From Rattus norvegicus (Eukaryota > Chordata > Mammalia > Rodentia > Muridae): DNA of 64,000 bases. Position 1 is the first letter of the stretch. Each line of letters starts with the position of its first letter. The stretch covers positions 23,468,501 to 23,532,500 of the forward strand of contig NC_086038.1 of assembly GCF_036323735.1 (NCBI RefSeq), in the 5' to 3' direction. The translations under genes were made by a program, and so were the position numbers. Below, one piece after another: positions 53,301 to 64,000 of this stretch. The notes beneath the pieces are model-generated. The model searched no databases. It had not been told where the DNA came from and worked only from the letters and a program-made list of their open reading frames with translations.

Positions 53301-54762
53301 TTTTTTTTGGTATTGATACAGATATATTTTTTTTATTAACTTGAGAATTTCTTATATACATTTCGAGTGTTATTCCCTTTCCCGGTATCCGGGCAAACAT
53401 CCCCCTCCCCCCTCCCCTTCCTTATGGTTATTCCCCTCCTGACCCTCCCCCCATTGCCGCCCTCCCCCCACCAGTCTAGTTTACTGGGGGTTCAGTCTTA
53501 GCAGGACCCAGGGCTTCCCCTTCCACTGGTGCTCTTACTAGGATATTCATTGCTACCTATGAGAGTCCAGGGTCAGTCCATGTATAGTCTTTAGGTAGTG
53601 GCTTAGTCCCTGGAAGCTCTGGTTGCTTGGCATTGTTGTACTTTTGGGGTCTCGAGCCCCTTCAAGATCTTCCAGTTCTTTCTCTGATTCCTTCAACGGG
53701 GGTCCTATTCTCAGTTCAGTGGTTTGCTGCTGGCATTTGCCTCTGTATTTGCTGTATTCTGGCTGTGTCTCTCAGGAGCGATCTACATCCGGCTCCTGTC
53801 GGTCTGCACTTCTTTGCTTCATCCATCTTGTCTAATTGGGTGGCTGTATATGTATGGGCCACATGTGGGGCAGGCTCTGAATGGGTGTTCCTTCAGTCTC
53901 TGTTTTAATCTTTGCCTCTCTCTTCCCTGCCAAGGGTATTCTTCTTCCCCTTTTAAAGAAGGAGTGAAGCATTCACATTTTGATCATCCGTCTTGAGTTT
54001 CATTTGTTCTAGGCATCTAGGGTAATTCAAGCATTTGGGCTAATAGCCACTTATCAATGAGTGCATACCATGTATGTCTTTCTGTGATTGGGTTAGCTCA
54101 CTCAGGATGATGTTTTCCAGTTCCAACCATTTGCCTACGAATTTCATAAACTCGTTGTTTTTGATAGCTGAGTAATATTCCATTGTGTAGATGTACCACA
54201 TTTTCTGTATCCATTCCTCTGTTGAAGGGCATCTGGGTTCTTTCCAGCTTCTGGCTATTACAAATAAGGCTGCAATGAACATAGTGGAGCACGTGTCTTT
54301 TTTATATGTTGGGGCATCTTTTGGGTATATGCCCGAGAGAGGTATAGCTGGATCCTCAGGCAGTTCAATGTCCAATTTTCTGAGGATCCTCCAGACTGAT
54401 TTCCAGAATGGTTGTACCAGTTTGCAATCCCACCAACAATGGAGGAGTGTTCTTCTTTCTCCACATCCTCGCCAGCATCTGTTGTCCCCTGAGTTTTTGA
54501 TCATAGCCATTCTCACTGGTGTGAGGTGAAATCTCAGGGTTGTTTTGATTTGCATTTCCCTTATGACTAAAGATGTTGAACATTTCTTTAGGTGTTTCTC
54601 AGCCATTTGGCATTCCTCAGCTGTGAATTCTTTGTTTAGCTCTGAACCCCATTTTTTAATAGGGTTATTTGTTTCCCTGCGGTCTAACTTCTTGAGTTCT
54701 TTGTATATTTTGGATATAAGGCCTCTATCTGTTGTAGGATTGGTAAAGATCTTTTCCCAATC
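53301..54762 (-). mobile_element. Young 5'-truncated L1 with 16-bp TSD, antisense
   Basis: Read on the minus strand, it starts within ORF2 (GATTGGGAAAAGATC), covers the ORF2 C-terminus, 3'UTR, G-rich block and AATAAA, and ends in A-rich sequence. A perfect 16-base TSD AACTTCCAGATCCTTT flanks it (53285-53300 and 54763-54778). The inferred nick site in L1 sense is TT|AAAGG. The tail is double: an A-run after AATAAA, then TATATCTGTATCAATACC, then a second A-run. This suggests read-through to a second polyadenylation site at the source locus. Confidence 0.95.
54040..54762 (-). CDS. L1 ORF2 C-terminal fragment, open
   Basis: The frame is open from the truncation point (54762) to the TAG at 54040, about 240 codons with no lesion; the first Met is at 54606. 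It includes the Cys-rich motif C-x3-C-x7-H-x4-C (CWRGC...HCWWDC, about 54424-54477), whose role in L1 ORF2 is in RNA binding and retrotransposition. There is no promoter, endonuclease or RT, so no function is expected. The open frame shows the insertion is young. Confidence 0.85.
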   Translation of the reverse strand, partial: DWEKIFTNPTTDRGLISKIYKELKKLDRRETNNPIKKWGSELNKEFTAEECQMAEKHLKKCSTSLVIREMQIKTTLRFHLTPVRMAMIKNSGDNRCWRGCGERRTLLHCWWDCKLVQPFWKSVWRILRKLDIELPEDPAIPLSGIYPKDAPTYKKDTCSTMFIAALFVIARSWKEPRCPSTEEWIQKMWYIYTMEYYSAIKNNEFMKFVGKWLELENIILSELTQSQKDIHGMHSLISGY

Positions 54763-54778
54763 AACTTCCAGATCCTTT

Positions 54779-55799
54779 AATGAAGTTGTTTTAATTCATT
54801 AGCCTTTGAGTGATTGACAAGTCAAGCCATAATAACTTCAGTTACATAAATACACGTTTACAAACACCTTAGAGTACATATTTCTAATCACTTCTAATAG
54901 TGCCTTCAAAGTCATTAAATTGTAGTTTCATGATTTAGTTGTAACATAAATTTCCAGCTCTTTTAACATTCACATTAGCAACAGTAATGCATCAAAGGAG
55001 TTGTTGTGTGTTGTTGCTGCATTTACAGACTACAATGAAAATAATTTATGTTCTAGTTGCACATCATCATTTGTTTCCTCTTTTGCTGTTATTAAACATG
55101 GACATAAATATGCACACACTTAAATACAGGCAAGTGAGACACTCTAAAGTCCGTGCCAAGCATATTTTTACTCACTATTGTTTAGCAATCTGATTTAAGG
55201 ATAGTTACTGAAAGGTGGATGGCTCTTCACTTGAGCTAATGTGAAGTGTGATTGTCATTAAATATTTGAAGAGTTTGCACAGTAATCTCGCTGACGAAGA
55301 CGATTATGTAACATGTGATTTATGACAGGAAGCATACATGAAGCACAAGTTGTATTAAGGTAGGAATCAAACCTACAGAGGAGGTTAAAGCATTCTCAAC
55401 TGTTGTGTTGCTCTGGTTTAATTTTTGAGAAGTCTAAGACTTCAATCCTTAGATGTAGTGCCATGGATCCTTAATGCATCTGATCATTTGGTTAATTTCA
55501 AAAGATTCTTATTGAATGAAATATTGGTTATGCTTTAAATTCTATAATTTTTCAGGGAATCCAATGTACATGTGAATCCCCTCCTTCGACTAGTTTCAAA
55601 GTTAGATGTTAAAGGTTTGTTCATAGATTTTATTTAATTCCTCAATAGTATCCCTTGCCTTTGGCCCCCAGAAGCCCCCGTCAGCTGAAAATCAGTGGGT
55701 TCTTGCACAATCTCTGTTCTTTATGACATATCACTTTGGGTGAGGGTAGGTCAAAAGGGCATTTTGTTTTAGTATGGATGTACATGAGTATGTGTGCTC
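54779..55799. other. Unique sequence, nothing recognised
   Basis: AT-rich; no gene or repeat family is recognised. Confidence 0.45.
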
Positions 55800-56160
55800 T
55801 GGTATGTGGAGGGGAGAGGACAACCTCTGACACTATCCCTTTACAGTACATGACTATTGTTTGAGACAGCGTCTTTCATTTCATCTAGAGATTGATGAAT
55901 AGGTTACGAAGTCCAGGAATTGACCTGTTTTTATCTACCCAGTGGTGACCAGACTGCAAGTGAACATCACCATACCTGACAGCCTGACGTGAGTCCTGCA
56001 TATTCAAGTCAGGCATGCATCATCACACAACATGCAGGCATGCATCATTACACAACATGCAGGCATGCATCATTACACAACATGCAGGCATGCATCATCA
56101 CACAACATGCAGGCATGCATCATCACACAACATGCACTTAACCACCTGAGCCACCACTCT
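55800..56160 (-). mobile_element. B4 SINE, antisense, expanded by a minisatellite
   Basis: The plus strand shows the complement of a B4 SINE: GGAGAGGACAACCTCTGAC, TTGAGACAGCGTCTTTCATTTC, CAGTGGTGACCAGACTGC, then the complement of the tRNA-like head, CTTAACCACCTGAGCCACCACTCTAACC (56138-56165). Between these lies a 125-base tandem repeat not found in other B4 copies in this window. Confidence 0.65.
56011..56135. repeat. 25-bp x 5 minisatellite
   Basis: Five contiguous copies of AGGCATGCATCATCACACAA+CATGC start at 56011, 56036, 56061, 56086 and 56111. Copies 2 and 3 have CATTA where 1, 4 and 5 have CATCA; otherwise they are identical. Each unit contains the palindrome GCATGC. Confidence 0.97.
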
Positions 56161-56165
56161 AACCT

Positions 56166-56989
56166 CCAAGCATCCAACTTTTGAAACAGACATGCCTGGG
56201 ACTAATAATTAAAATGGATTACTAATTAAGTCTGATACAAACCTTGGGATCTCCTTCTCTTTTTTAATTCTCCAAATTATTCCTCTTTTCTGTGGAAGAA
56301 TTAGAGCAAGGAGATGAAATCAAATGACATCATAAAATCAAATCAAATCAAAAGAGATGACAGCAAATCTCTCCTGAGCCAGCATCTAAAAAGAATGCCT
56401 ACGATTAAAGCTTTTCTTCCATGTTACTCATGAAAATTGTTCTCGAACAATTATAAGGGGAATGCGGTCTTGCATACATTTGCTATTTACCACTCTAGAG
56501 TGGTCCATTCTCTTACTGTTTTAAAATTATTCAATAATAAATACTTTGTTATCTGAAAATTTCATACATGTATCCTAGGTGTCTTGACCACATGCATCTC
56601 CCACTCCCAGACCCCAAGTCTCCCCTAAGCCTCCTTGACACATGTCCCTCCCCACATATCGATTGAGGATGGCTCCACAACCATGTGCACAATTAGAATC
56701 ACTGGGTTATGAGAGAGAGGGTTCTCTTTTTATGCATACATTTCCAAAAAAAAGAAATATTTTTAAATTGTAAATAGTCAAATAATATATTAGTTTTTGG
56801 TTCACAACGTTATAATTTGAAATATCGATTCATTGAGGTCTACATAAATTAAATTAATGAAAAGAGTTGAAAATTGACACACCGAAATTCTCATTTTATT
56901 TGTATTACAGCACTTTAAAATAGTTTGTACATAATACTGTTACATTTAGTGTTTGAATCATTGTATTTAGAAAGTGACATATCCAGGAA
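56166..56989. other. Unique sequence, with weak L1-like similarity
   Basis: Positions 56555-56720 (TTTCATACATGTATCCTAGG; CCACATGCATCTCCCACTCC) weakly resemble an old rodent L1-derived repeat. The AAATCAAATC words at 56318-56352 form a short tandem. Nothing else is recognised. Confidence 0.4.
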
Positions 56990-57275
56990 TCAAAATTATA
57001 GCTGAATTGGTAAAATACTTGTTGTGCAAGCATGTTGAGCTGAACCTCCAGAACTCATGTACAAAGACCAGGCATAATAATATGTATTTGCAATCCCAGG
57101 ACTGTGAGTTGCTGGAGGCAGATGGGTTACCCTTGATTGCTGTTCAACCTGTTTTCCTAATCATCAAGCTCCAGGCCAACTGAGAGATACTATGTCAGAA
57201 AACAAAACAGCCAACTCTAAAGGAAGGCCATCCACGTCTGTACCCTGACTCCCATGTGCATGATAATTTTTTTTT
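56990..57275 (+). mobile_element. B4 SINE
   Basis: GCTGAATTGGTAAAATACTTG and TGTGCAAGCATGTTGAGCTG are followed by CCAGGCATAATAATATGTATTTGCAATCCCAGG, AAGCTCCAGGCCAACTGAGAG and GGAAGGCCATCCACGTC. This is the complete order of a B4 SINE, diverged. A 69-codon open frame across it is fortuitous. Confidence 0.75.
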
Positions 57276-58124
57276 AATCAAGGCAAATTCACCGAATTCC
57301 TTTACAATGCCACCTACCTCCAGGATTCTACATGTGCTAAAATAACCCTTAGTATTCAATTGGTGATTTCAGATTTTCTTATGCCATTTCAAACATTATG
57401 GCTAGCTTTCTTGGTGTAACTGCAGACCATCCTGTTCGCTTGTGAAGGGAAGGGAAACCCCTGCAATCTCACTCAGGTGAATTCTCTTTGCACAAGAGGC
57501 CGGGCTTCATCCCAGCAGTTTAATTCCACCCCAGAGAAGCTTAGCCATTTTTAATTTGTATGAAACAACAAATATATAATACTTTGATTTTGCTCCACGA
57601 TAAGTTCTGTTTTGTTGAATATTCTCACTTGGTGGGTTGTGTGTGCTATCTGGAGTTTTGGCTCTTAAGTCTCAAAACATCACAATGAATGAATCCACTG
57701 GCTCAGACTCAATATTCCCTTGTTATAATATCTGACCACAGAAGATACTAATGATCTCACTCTAGTTTTCCTTTTTGTGACTGCATCTTCAGTATTACTG
57801 GGGAATATAATAAACAGCTCTAGATCCATTTTTAAGTATAAGAAAAGTTCAGGGAGCTAGAAGGAGTACAATGAACACTAGCACATTTAGACAGTAGCAA
57901 TGAGAGATTTGTTCAACTACCATATGCTTATGTTATTCACCCAACATCTGGGGTTCTCTAAAGCTGTTTTCACATTATAGACAAGCCTTCCTGGGGCTGT
58001 GGCACTGATAGTATTCTTCCCATTGGCCCCAAGTAAAGTAGCCCTTGAAACCTCAAGGTCAAATTCAGGGCAAAAGATAAAATACAGGAAATAAGCCCAC
58101 AAAAGGAGCCAGTGTTTTGCAGAC
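57276..58124. other. Unique sequence, nothing recognised
   Basis: No gene or repeat family is recognised. Confidence 0.45.
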
Positions 58125-58537
58125 TGTCTTAGTTAGGGTTTCTGTTGCTGCAACAAAACACCAGAACCCAAAAGCAACTTGGAGGGAAAAAGGTTATTTA
58201 GCTTACATTTCCACATTGCTGCTCCTCACCGAAGGAAGTCAAGACTGGAACTCAAATAGGGCAGGATCCTGGAGTCAAGGAGGTGATGCAGAGGTCATGG
58301 AGTCGTGCTGCTTATGGGATTGCTTCACCTGGATTGCTCAGCTTGCTCTCTTATAGAACCCAGGACTAGCAGCCTAGGGATGATATCACCTACAGTGGAA
58401 TGGGCCCTCCCCCATTCATCACTAATTGAGAAAATTCTTAAAGCTGGATCTCATGGAGGAGGCTTCTTTTTAACTGAGGCCCTTTCCCCTCTGACGACTT
58501 TAGCTTGTGCCAAGTGAACACAAAACCAGCCAGTACA
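58125..58537 (+). mobile_element. MaLR-type solo LTR
   Basis: It starts TGTCTTAGTTAGGGTTTCTG and ends AACCAGCCAGTACA. It shares GGAACTCAAATAGGGCAGG, TTATAGAACCCAGGACTAGC and TTAGCTTGTGCCAAGTGAAC with the LTR at 46113. No clear 5-base TSD is left. No internal region adjoins it. Confidence 0.8.
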
Positions 58538-58814
58538 TGTCTTTTGGTATTTTCACTGATAATGAAAGTCTACTTCAAAACTTGGGAGGATACTGTTTTA
58601 AATTGATAGCGGTGTTTTTGGAGGACTATCAGAATGTCGACAAGACTGAAAAATACTACCACTGATGACTCATTGCTTGGACACACCCGTAATAAAGGTA
58701 ACTATTATTTCTTTTTTTCTTATGTTTGTATCACACTATTATTAAACAAATTTGAATAAATTAGAAGGTCACATTGCTTCTGATAACATTGACTGTATTT
58801 CAGTATCTAAGAAA
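58538..58814. other. Unique sequence
   Basis: No gene or repeat family is recognised between the LTR and the B1 element. Confidence 0.4.
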
Positions 58815-58930
58815 ATTTAACTAGGTAGAGTGAGACATGTTCATAATTCCAGGACTATAAAGGCTGAAATAAGAGAATCTCAAATATAATTGCCAGCTTG
58901 GTTGGACTAGTTATCAAGCCTATCACCAAA
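58815..58930 (+). mobile_element. Old B1-type SINE
   Basis: AACTAGGTAGAGTGAGACATGTTCATAATTCCAGG and GGCTGAAATAAGAGAATCTC, then CAGCTTGGTTGGACTAG and CCTATCACCAAAA, match B1 in order. A (GATA)n repeat begins exactly at the tail. Confidence 0.65.
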
Positions 58931-58988
<58 letters not shown>

Positions 58989-58996
58989 GATAGATA
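58931..58996. repeat. (GATA)n microsatellite at a SINE tail
   Basis: About 15 GATA units begin at the A-rich tail of the B1 copy. Confidence 0.95.
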
Positions 58997-59585
58997 AACA
59001 AGAGTGAAAGAAAAAAGTTGTTCACATTTATGTATCCTATCAAATTACAAGTCAATTTGCACATATATTCCTACATGATCAGTTTCACTGATCCCTAATG
59101 GTCCATGGTAATGAAAACATTGTATATGACCTTAGAACAATATTTTATTTCTGCAATATGCTTCTGAGTTAAAAACATTGCTACTTCATACCATTTGCCT
59201 AAAAGCAAGAGTATCTCGTTTCCACAGAGAGAAACTCTGAGCCAATTAGTATAATTCCATTCTGTCCTGCCTAAAAGTGCCATCTTTTAATGACTGAAAG
59301 GTTTATAATTTATTAAGTCCTCATGGTACAATTTAGTCCCTTGAAATAAAACTCAGTTTTATTAATTAAACAGATAAAATACATCTTTCTTACAGTGAAA
59401 GAGAGAAAACACATTCTCTACAATATCAAAATTGATTGAATATATGTTTGTGGACAAAAATAATCCATTATTGGATTCTAGAGAAATAAATTATCAAAGG
59501 TGATTATACATATTTATTTGTACATGAATAAAATTATATTGTAAAATGTCTACATAATATGCATATGCAGAAAGGATTGGCAATT
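58997..59585. other. Unique sequence, nothing recognised
   Basis: AT-rich; no gene or repeat family is recognised. Confidence 0.45.
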
Positions 59586-59953
59586 TGTCTTAGTTATTTT
59601 TCTATTGGTGAGATAAAAATAAAGAGAAAACACCAAGAACAAGGCAATTTTTAGAAGAAAATGGCTATTGGGACTTACAGTTCCCAAGTGTTAGAGTCCA
59701 TATCATCACGGCAAGAAGGCAGAGAGGCATGTCAATGAAACAGTAGCTGGGAGCTTATGCGTGATCCACAGCAGAAGGCAGAGGGAAAGCCAACTTGGAA
59801 TTTCATGGCTTTGAAGCCTTAAAGCCTGCTCCAGGGACACACCTCCTCCCACAAGGCCACACCTCTTAATAGTTCCCAAACAGTTCCACAAACTAACAAC
59901 CTACCTTTCAAATATCTTAGCCTATGGACACCATTCTCATTCAGATCACCACA
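59586..59953 (+). mobile_element. ORR1/MaLR-type solo LTR
   Basis: It starts TGTCTTAGTTATTTTTCTAT and ends AGATCACCACA. It contains GGGACACACCTCCTCCCACAAGGCCACACCTC and CTATGGACACCATTCTCATTC, which are typical of ORR1/MT LTRs. CAATT (59581-59585) and CAGTT (59952-59956) may be a 5-base TSD with one mismatch if the LTR ends at 59951. Confidence 0.8.
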
Positions 59954-62900
59954 GTTTTGAGGAACACTGCAGGCCTAAATCACAGTGCATGTGACCAGTT
60001 CCATAGACTTTCCCTGTGGCTCAGATGTTTCTAGATATATGTAGTCTATTCTTTTGCCTGAGAAAAAAGATGAAACTCAAAGGGAGATGAATATGGAAAA
60101 CATAAGATTTCTGTACTGTACCCTTTGGATATACCTGCCCCTGTGTGGTATTTTTCAGGGTGTAGCCATGAGTGTTCATTCATGAACCATCACTATACAA
60201 GGTGCAAGTTTCTCAAGGTCCATAAGATTCTGTTTTAATCCACAGCTACTCTATTGCTTATGAAAGGGACTTAAATTAGTCCTGTAGTTTAAGCAGCTGT
60301 CTGTCAGCTGGAAAAGCTTGGAAACAATTTTATGGTATAGTTCTGTCTCTGGGAGTCCACTTTCCTCCTCTCCATTCTTAGCATGAATATCATCCTTCTG
60401 TTATATGTCCAGTATTAAGTTAGTAGTCATCACATCATGCTGCTGAGAAAGGAGAGAAGAAACCAAGAAGCCAACAACATGACCAACAACCCTCATTTAA
60501 AGATAGGGCACTCTGATCATCTAATACCCTAGTCTTTTACACTGTCTACCCCCATTTTGGAGACATCATATATGGCATGGTTTCATCACTCAGCACCACC
60601 TTCCCTGTACATACACACTTATAGACATAAAGCATGGACTGACATAGCAAACAGGGCATGGTCTGTTTTGTGGGTCTATTCAACTATATATGTTTTCAGA
60701 AATAATAAGTAAGAATAAAAGACATATTCTCCAAAAAACATCTTTTCCTAAAATACAACCTCAATAGAGAAGAAGATGAACTCTTGGCATCTACATTTGT
60801 GACTTAGTGCCACATAATTCATACGCTTCCTCTCTAGGACAGATATAGACTATAAGACTGTACAAATTAAATCCATATAGATTTTTGCATAACATTTTCC
60901 CATACAATGTGTTTTTCTCTTCTGTAGATCACTGATTTGTAGACTTATGAAGAATTCAAAGCATTAGTTTTAAACTCTTGTCATCGATTTTGAGTTTCTA
61001 TTTTTCCTCAACCTTAAGGTTTTTCCCTTTCATTTTTATAACATCTATCACCCTGTAGCAATTCAAATATTATACTTCATCACAGAAGACATTAAGAATT
61101 AAGATAAAATGGAGATCACATTTCATTATTTGAGAGTGAGTACACATAGATCCTGTCCCTTAAAGATTCGAATGCTTGCCAAAATTAAATTGATATAAGT
61201 TGTGTGTTCATTTACTCTCAATTCATGTGATGACTCTAAAATAATGAAATAAATGAAGCATTTAATTTAAATGATACTTCATCTGTCAATGATATTTGTG
61301 CCAATTTTCAATAGCTTTTGGTAGTGTTAATGTAATTTGACTTTTGAGCAATTAAGCGGTACATTTAGTACTGGCAAAATGATTAATTAGAAATGTTGGC
61401 CAATATGCCAAAGAAGTTAACTTTTCATTCTCATGCACTTTCATTTCAAAGTATTATAAAAACAATAGGTGTATGGTATTTCGGAAATGTATTGGGCTTT
61501 GGAGACTGCATATAGCCCAATTGTCAATCAGATACATAAGTCTTGTCCACATCGAATAACAGTTGCCCTAACCTAAAGTAACATACATATGTTCCAAGTG
61601 CTTGATGACCTTTAAGGGGAAACATTTTTAACAAAATAAAGCAAAACAAATAAATAATGAATGAAAATCTGATATTTAGCTCTCATGTTAATATTAAAAA
61701 CACATGGTTATTTCAAAAAAATTTTCCAGAGAAATTGCAAACACAGACGATGCCTAATGGAACTGTTCCCAGAACACAGAGTAGATGGAATGGCTGTCTA
61801 TGTAGTTTCTGGGAGGAGTGAACTTTGCTTCTAAGATTGGGTTCCCATGCGTCTTGATGAATAGTAAATATCTATAATAATATAGGAGAATGGATGTAAA
61901 CAGTAATTAGGTATATAGTTGTGATTAAAGGGATGAAGAGTTAGATGTATAAATTACTAGTACATAATCAGTCTCCAATCATAAAGTATCTGAAATTACA
62001 TGCTGGATAATTACAGAAGAAGACCAGAGTAATAGTGGGTGAATAGAGGAGGGACTGACAAAGAAGAAATGGTTGTAGCATCTTATCTAAAATTATGTAA
62101 CATCCCAAGAATCAGAAATAAAGAATACTATTAATCAAACTCTTGTGTGAGCAGAAAACTTTCACCATCAATTCAGAGAAATTAATGCCTTGACCTAAAT
62201 TTGACCTCCTTATGGGAGAACCCAAGAGCAAATTCATAAGGACGATAACCCAATCGCTGACAAATCCATAATATAATGGCAATATGGGGAAGTGGTGAAA
62301 AGTGGGACCATTGGAAAAAAGAAAGGTCCCTAGGATGTGTCCTTAATGCTATGCCTTGCATTACGGTTTGTCTGTGTTCTCCATTTTCCTGTTCTTCATG
62401 GAGAAATGTTTTCATCATATATTTCTACTCTATGATGTTTTTCCTCACAATGATCTCAGAGCTATACCTCCAAATGACTGTGAAATGAGCCTTCAGGCAA
62501 CATCAGTCAACACAAGTGCTTCCTCCCTCCAATAGTGATGAGAAATAGTCATTAACACACATGCCAGTCCAGGCGCCAAATGTGTTGTTTATCCAAAGCA
62601 CTAATATATTCTGTTCAACTCTGGGATATAACACTTAGAAGCAGAACTTGAGGCAAGCCTGTAATTACATGAAGAACTGAATTTTTCAGTAAAAGTGACA
62701 GCAATGATGATGAGCCCTGGGCTGGAGAAATTCCTGAATTCAAACTCATGTCACTTTTCTGTTCTAGTTTAGTGGCTGTATTTGAACTGTAATCTGAACT
62801 TTTAAAAGTATAATTGGAAAGAAAACTATGCCTGGTCCTTACCAATCCAAATCCATGCATAACTTGTTCTTTTATTAGATAGGAAGTTAATTAGCAGGTA

Positions 62901-63127
62901 CATTGTATTTGTTGATATTTTCCTTTCTTTTTCCTCTTTCTTTCTTTAAAGAAAAATTTAGTTGTAAATTTTTATTGAAATTTTAAAACTGCACTCCCAA
63001 GAAACACAGCTGAAACAGATGAGAAGCAAATTACCACTAAACAAATATTTATAAAACTAAACTTTAAATACATCACCAAATATAGAAATCATGTTTGTGG
63101 ATGTGCACACATGTACAAGTATGTACA

Positions 63128-63129
<2 letters not shown>
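59954..63129. other. Long unique stretch, nothing recognised
   Basis: About 3.2 kb of AT-rich unique DNA. Frames of 60-80 codons occur on both strands (62182-62488 and 62615-62860, for example), without any recognisable domain or codon pattern. Confidence 0.5.

Positions 63130-63184
<55 letters not shown>
63130..63184. repeat. (GT)n microsatellite
   Basis: An uninterrupted GT run of about 27 units. Confidence 0.96.
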
Positions 63185-63187
<3 letters not shown>

Positions 63188-63350
63188 GGTATAAAGAACC
63201 CAATGCTTCACCTTGAGTCATGCTAGTCAAGAGGTGTACTTTGATGTAGTAGTTCACAGTGTCCTAAAGCTGAGGTGGAAGTTGACCTTGGGTCTCACTT
63301 ATTTAAGTTTCCTTCTCTCTGTTTTGGTGAGAATATCCATGTGTTCACCA

Positions 63351-63424
63351 CCACAACACACACATACACATGCATGCATGCACACACACATACACAGACC
63401 CACACCCACACACACACACACACA
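63351..63424. repeat. (CA)n-rich microsatellite, interrupted
   Basis: CA repeats with TGCATGCATG and GACCCACACC interruptions. Confidence 0.93.
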
Positions 63425-64000
63425 TTTTGATTTCTTATTTTCCATTTGGTGGTCCCCCCGTTGCTCCTTCTTTATTCCTCCTTTTTCATTCCAGGGTGGA
63501 TTGCTATTTCAGGACTTGCCCTGTGAGAGTTTTGTCTTATCCTTGCTCTTCTCCTCACACACAATATTGAGGTAAGTCAGCTAGAAACATCATGGAGGAC
63601 CCAAAAGACACAAATAACTTCTATAATGTTTACAGAGTATTATGTGTAATGCCTTGGACTGAAGTTTACCCAGCTGCTTCTTTCATAGTCTTAGCCTTGA
63701 AAACCTTCAACTCCTCAGTCCACTTCATGTGTCACACAGTTACTTCTTGAGCACAAATTTCTCTGTAACAATTTGCACCGCAAACAGGTCCTTTTTGGTA
63801 TGATTCCTATTGAAGAAATATTTTTCACTGGCACTGAGACCAATTTTTAGTGTTCTGCACACCAATTTTTAGTGTTTAGTCCTTGTCATAATAATTTCTG
63901 TGATCTATCTTATAGCAAATGACACCCATACTGACTCCCCTTTCACTCCTATATTGGCTTTGACCTTGGGTCACTGAGAGTAGCAATGATGGTTGCTGGT
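63425..64000. other. Unique sequence to window edge
   Basis: No gene or repeat is recognised. A short direct repeat, CACCAATTTTTAGTGTT-like, occurs twice at 63837-63880. Confidence 0.45.

Noticed and set aside
56011..56135. Regular 25-base repeats as a CRISPR-like array
   Set aside because: Units are contiguous with no spacers, and the context is a mammalian genome.
56555..56720. Possible old L1-derived repeat
   Set aside because: Only a few short words agree; too weak to list as an element without an alignment.
58538..58543. TGTCTT directly after the end of the MaLR LTR, as the start of a second LTR
   Set aside because: The similarity to an LTR start stops after six bases.

Overview
This is a stretch of muroid rodent genomic DNA, most likely rat. 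It contains B1, B2, B3 and B4 type SINEs, a BC1-like ID element, Lx and young rat-type L1 elements, MaLR LTRs and an IAP-type (ERV2) provirus. I recognise no exon of a host protein-coding gene and no functional tRNA, rRNA or other RNA gene. It reads as an intergenic or deep intronic gene-poor region whose history is mostly one of retrotransposon insertions.

Layout. 1-783: 5' end of an antisense young L1, running off the left edge. 784-6070: ancient L1 relics, an AT-rich palindromic repeat, a putative solo LTR and a URR1 DNA transposon. 6072-6816: a B2 SINE and a truncated young L1 with a 13-bp target-site duplication (TSD). 6830-12940: mostly unique sequence with microsatellites and a purine tract. 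12940-14155: an old Lx 3' end interrupted by an LTR. 14687-17870: 5' half of an IAP-like provirus (LTR, tRNA-Phe primer site, gag, dUTPase-protease, start of pol). 23757-34577: four L1 units head to tail in one orientation, including a nearly full-length two-monomer rat L1 (23975-30695). 34588-43860: unique sequence with SINEs, LTR-like repeats and one ID element. 43865-51105: an old full-length L1 split by two LTR insertions, each with its TSD. 51270-59953: SINEs, three MaLR LTRs (one carrying a nested URR1), a young antisense L1 with a perfect 16-bp TSD, and a 25-bp minisatellite inside a SINE. 59954-64000: unique sequence with two dinucleotide repeats.

The only coding-type sequence belongs to retroelements. 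In the provirus, gag, pro and pol sit in successive -1 frames, with slippery heptamers in the right phase at both junctions. The dUTPase-protease-G-patch frame is open, but gag has frameshifts and pol is cut off early in reverse transcriptase. In the main L1, ORF2 keeps its endonuclease, RT and Cys-rich motifs but is broken by one nonsense codon and one 5-base deletion; ORF1 is more heavily damaged. I see no autonomous, intact element and no clear new biological system. The most interesting items are the hairpin and duplication structure of the LTR, the conserved pro frame with both frameshift sites, a probable short L1 3' transduction, the nested insertions datable by their TSDs, and the AT-rich palindrome.
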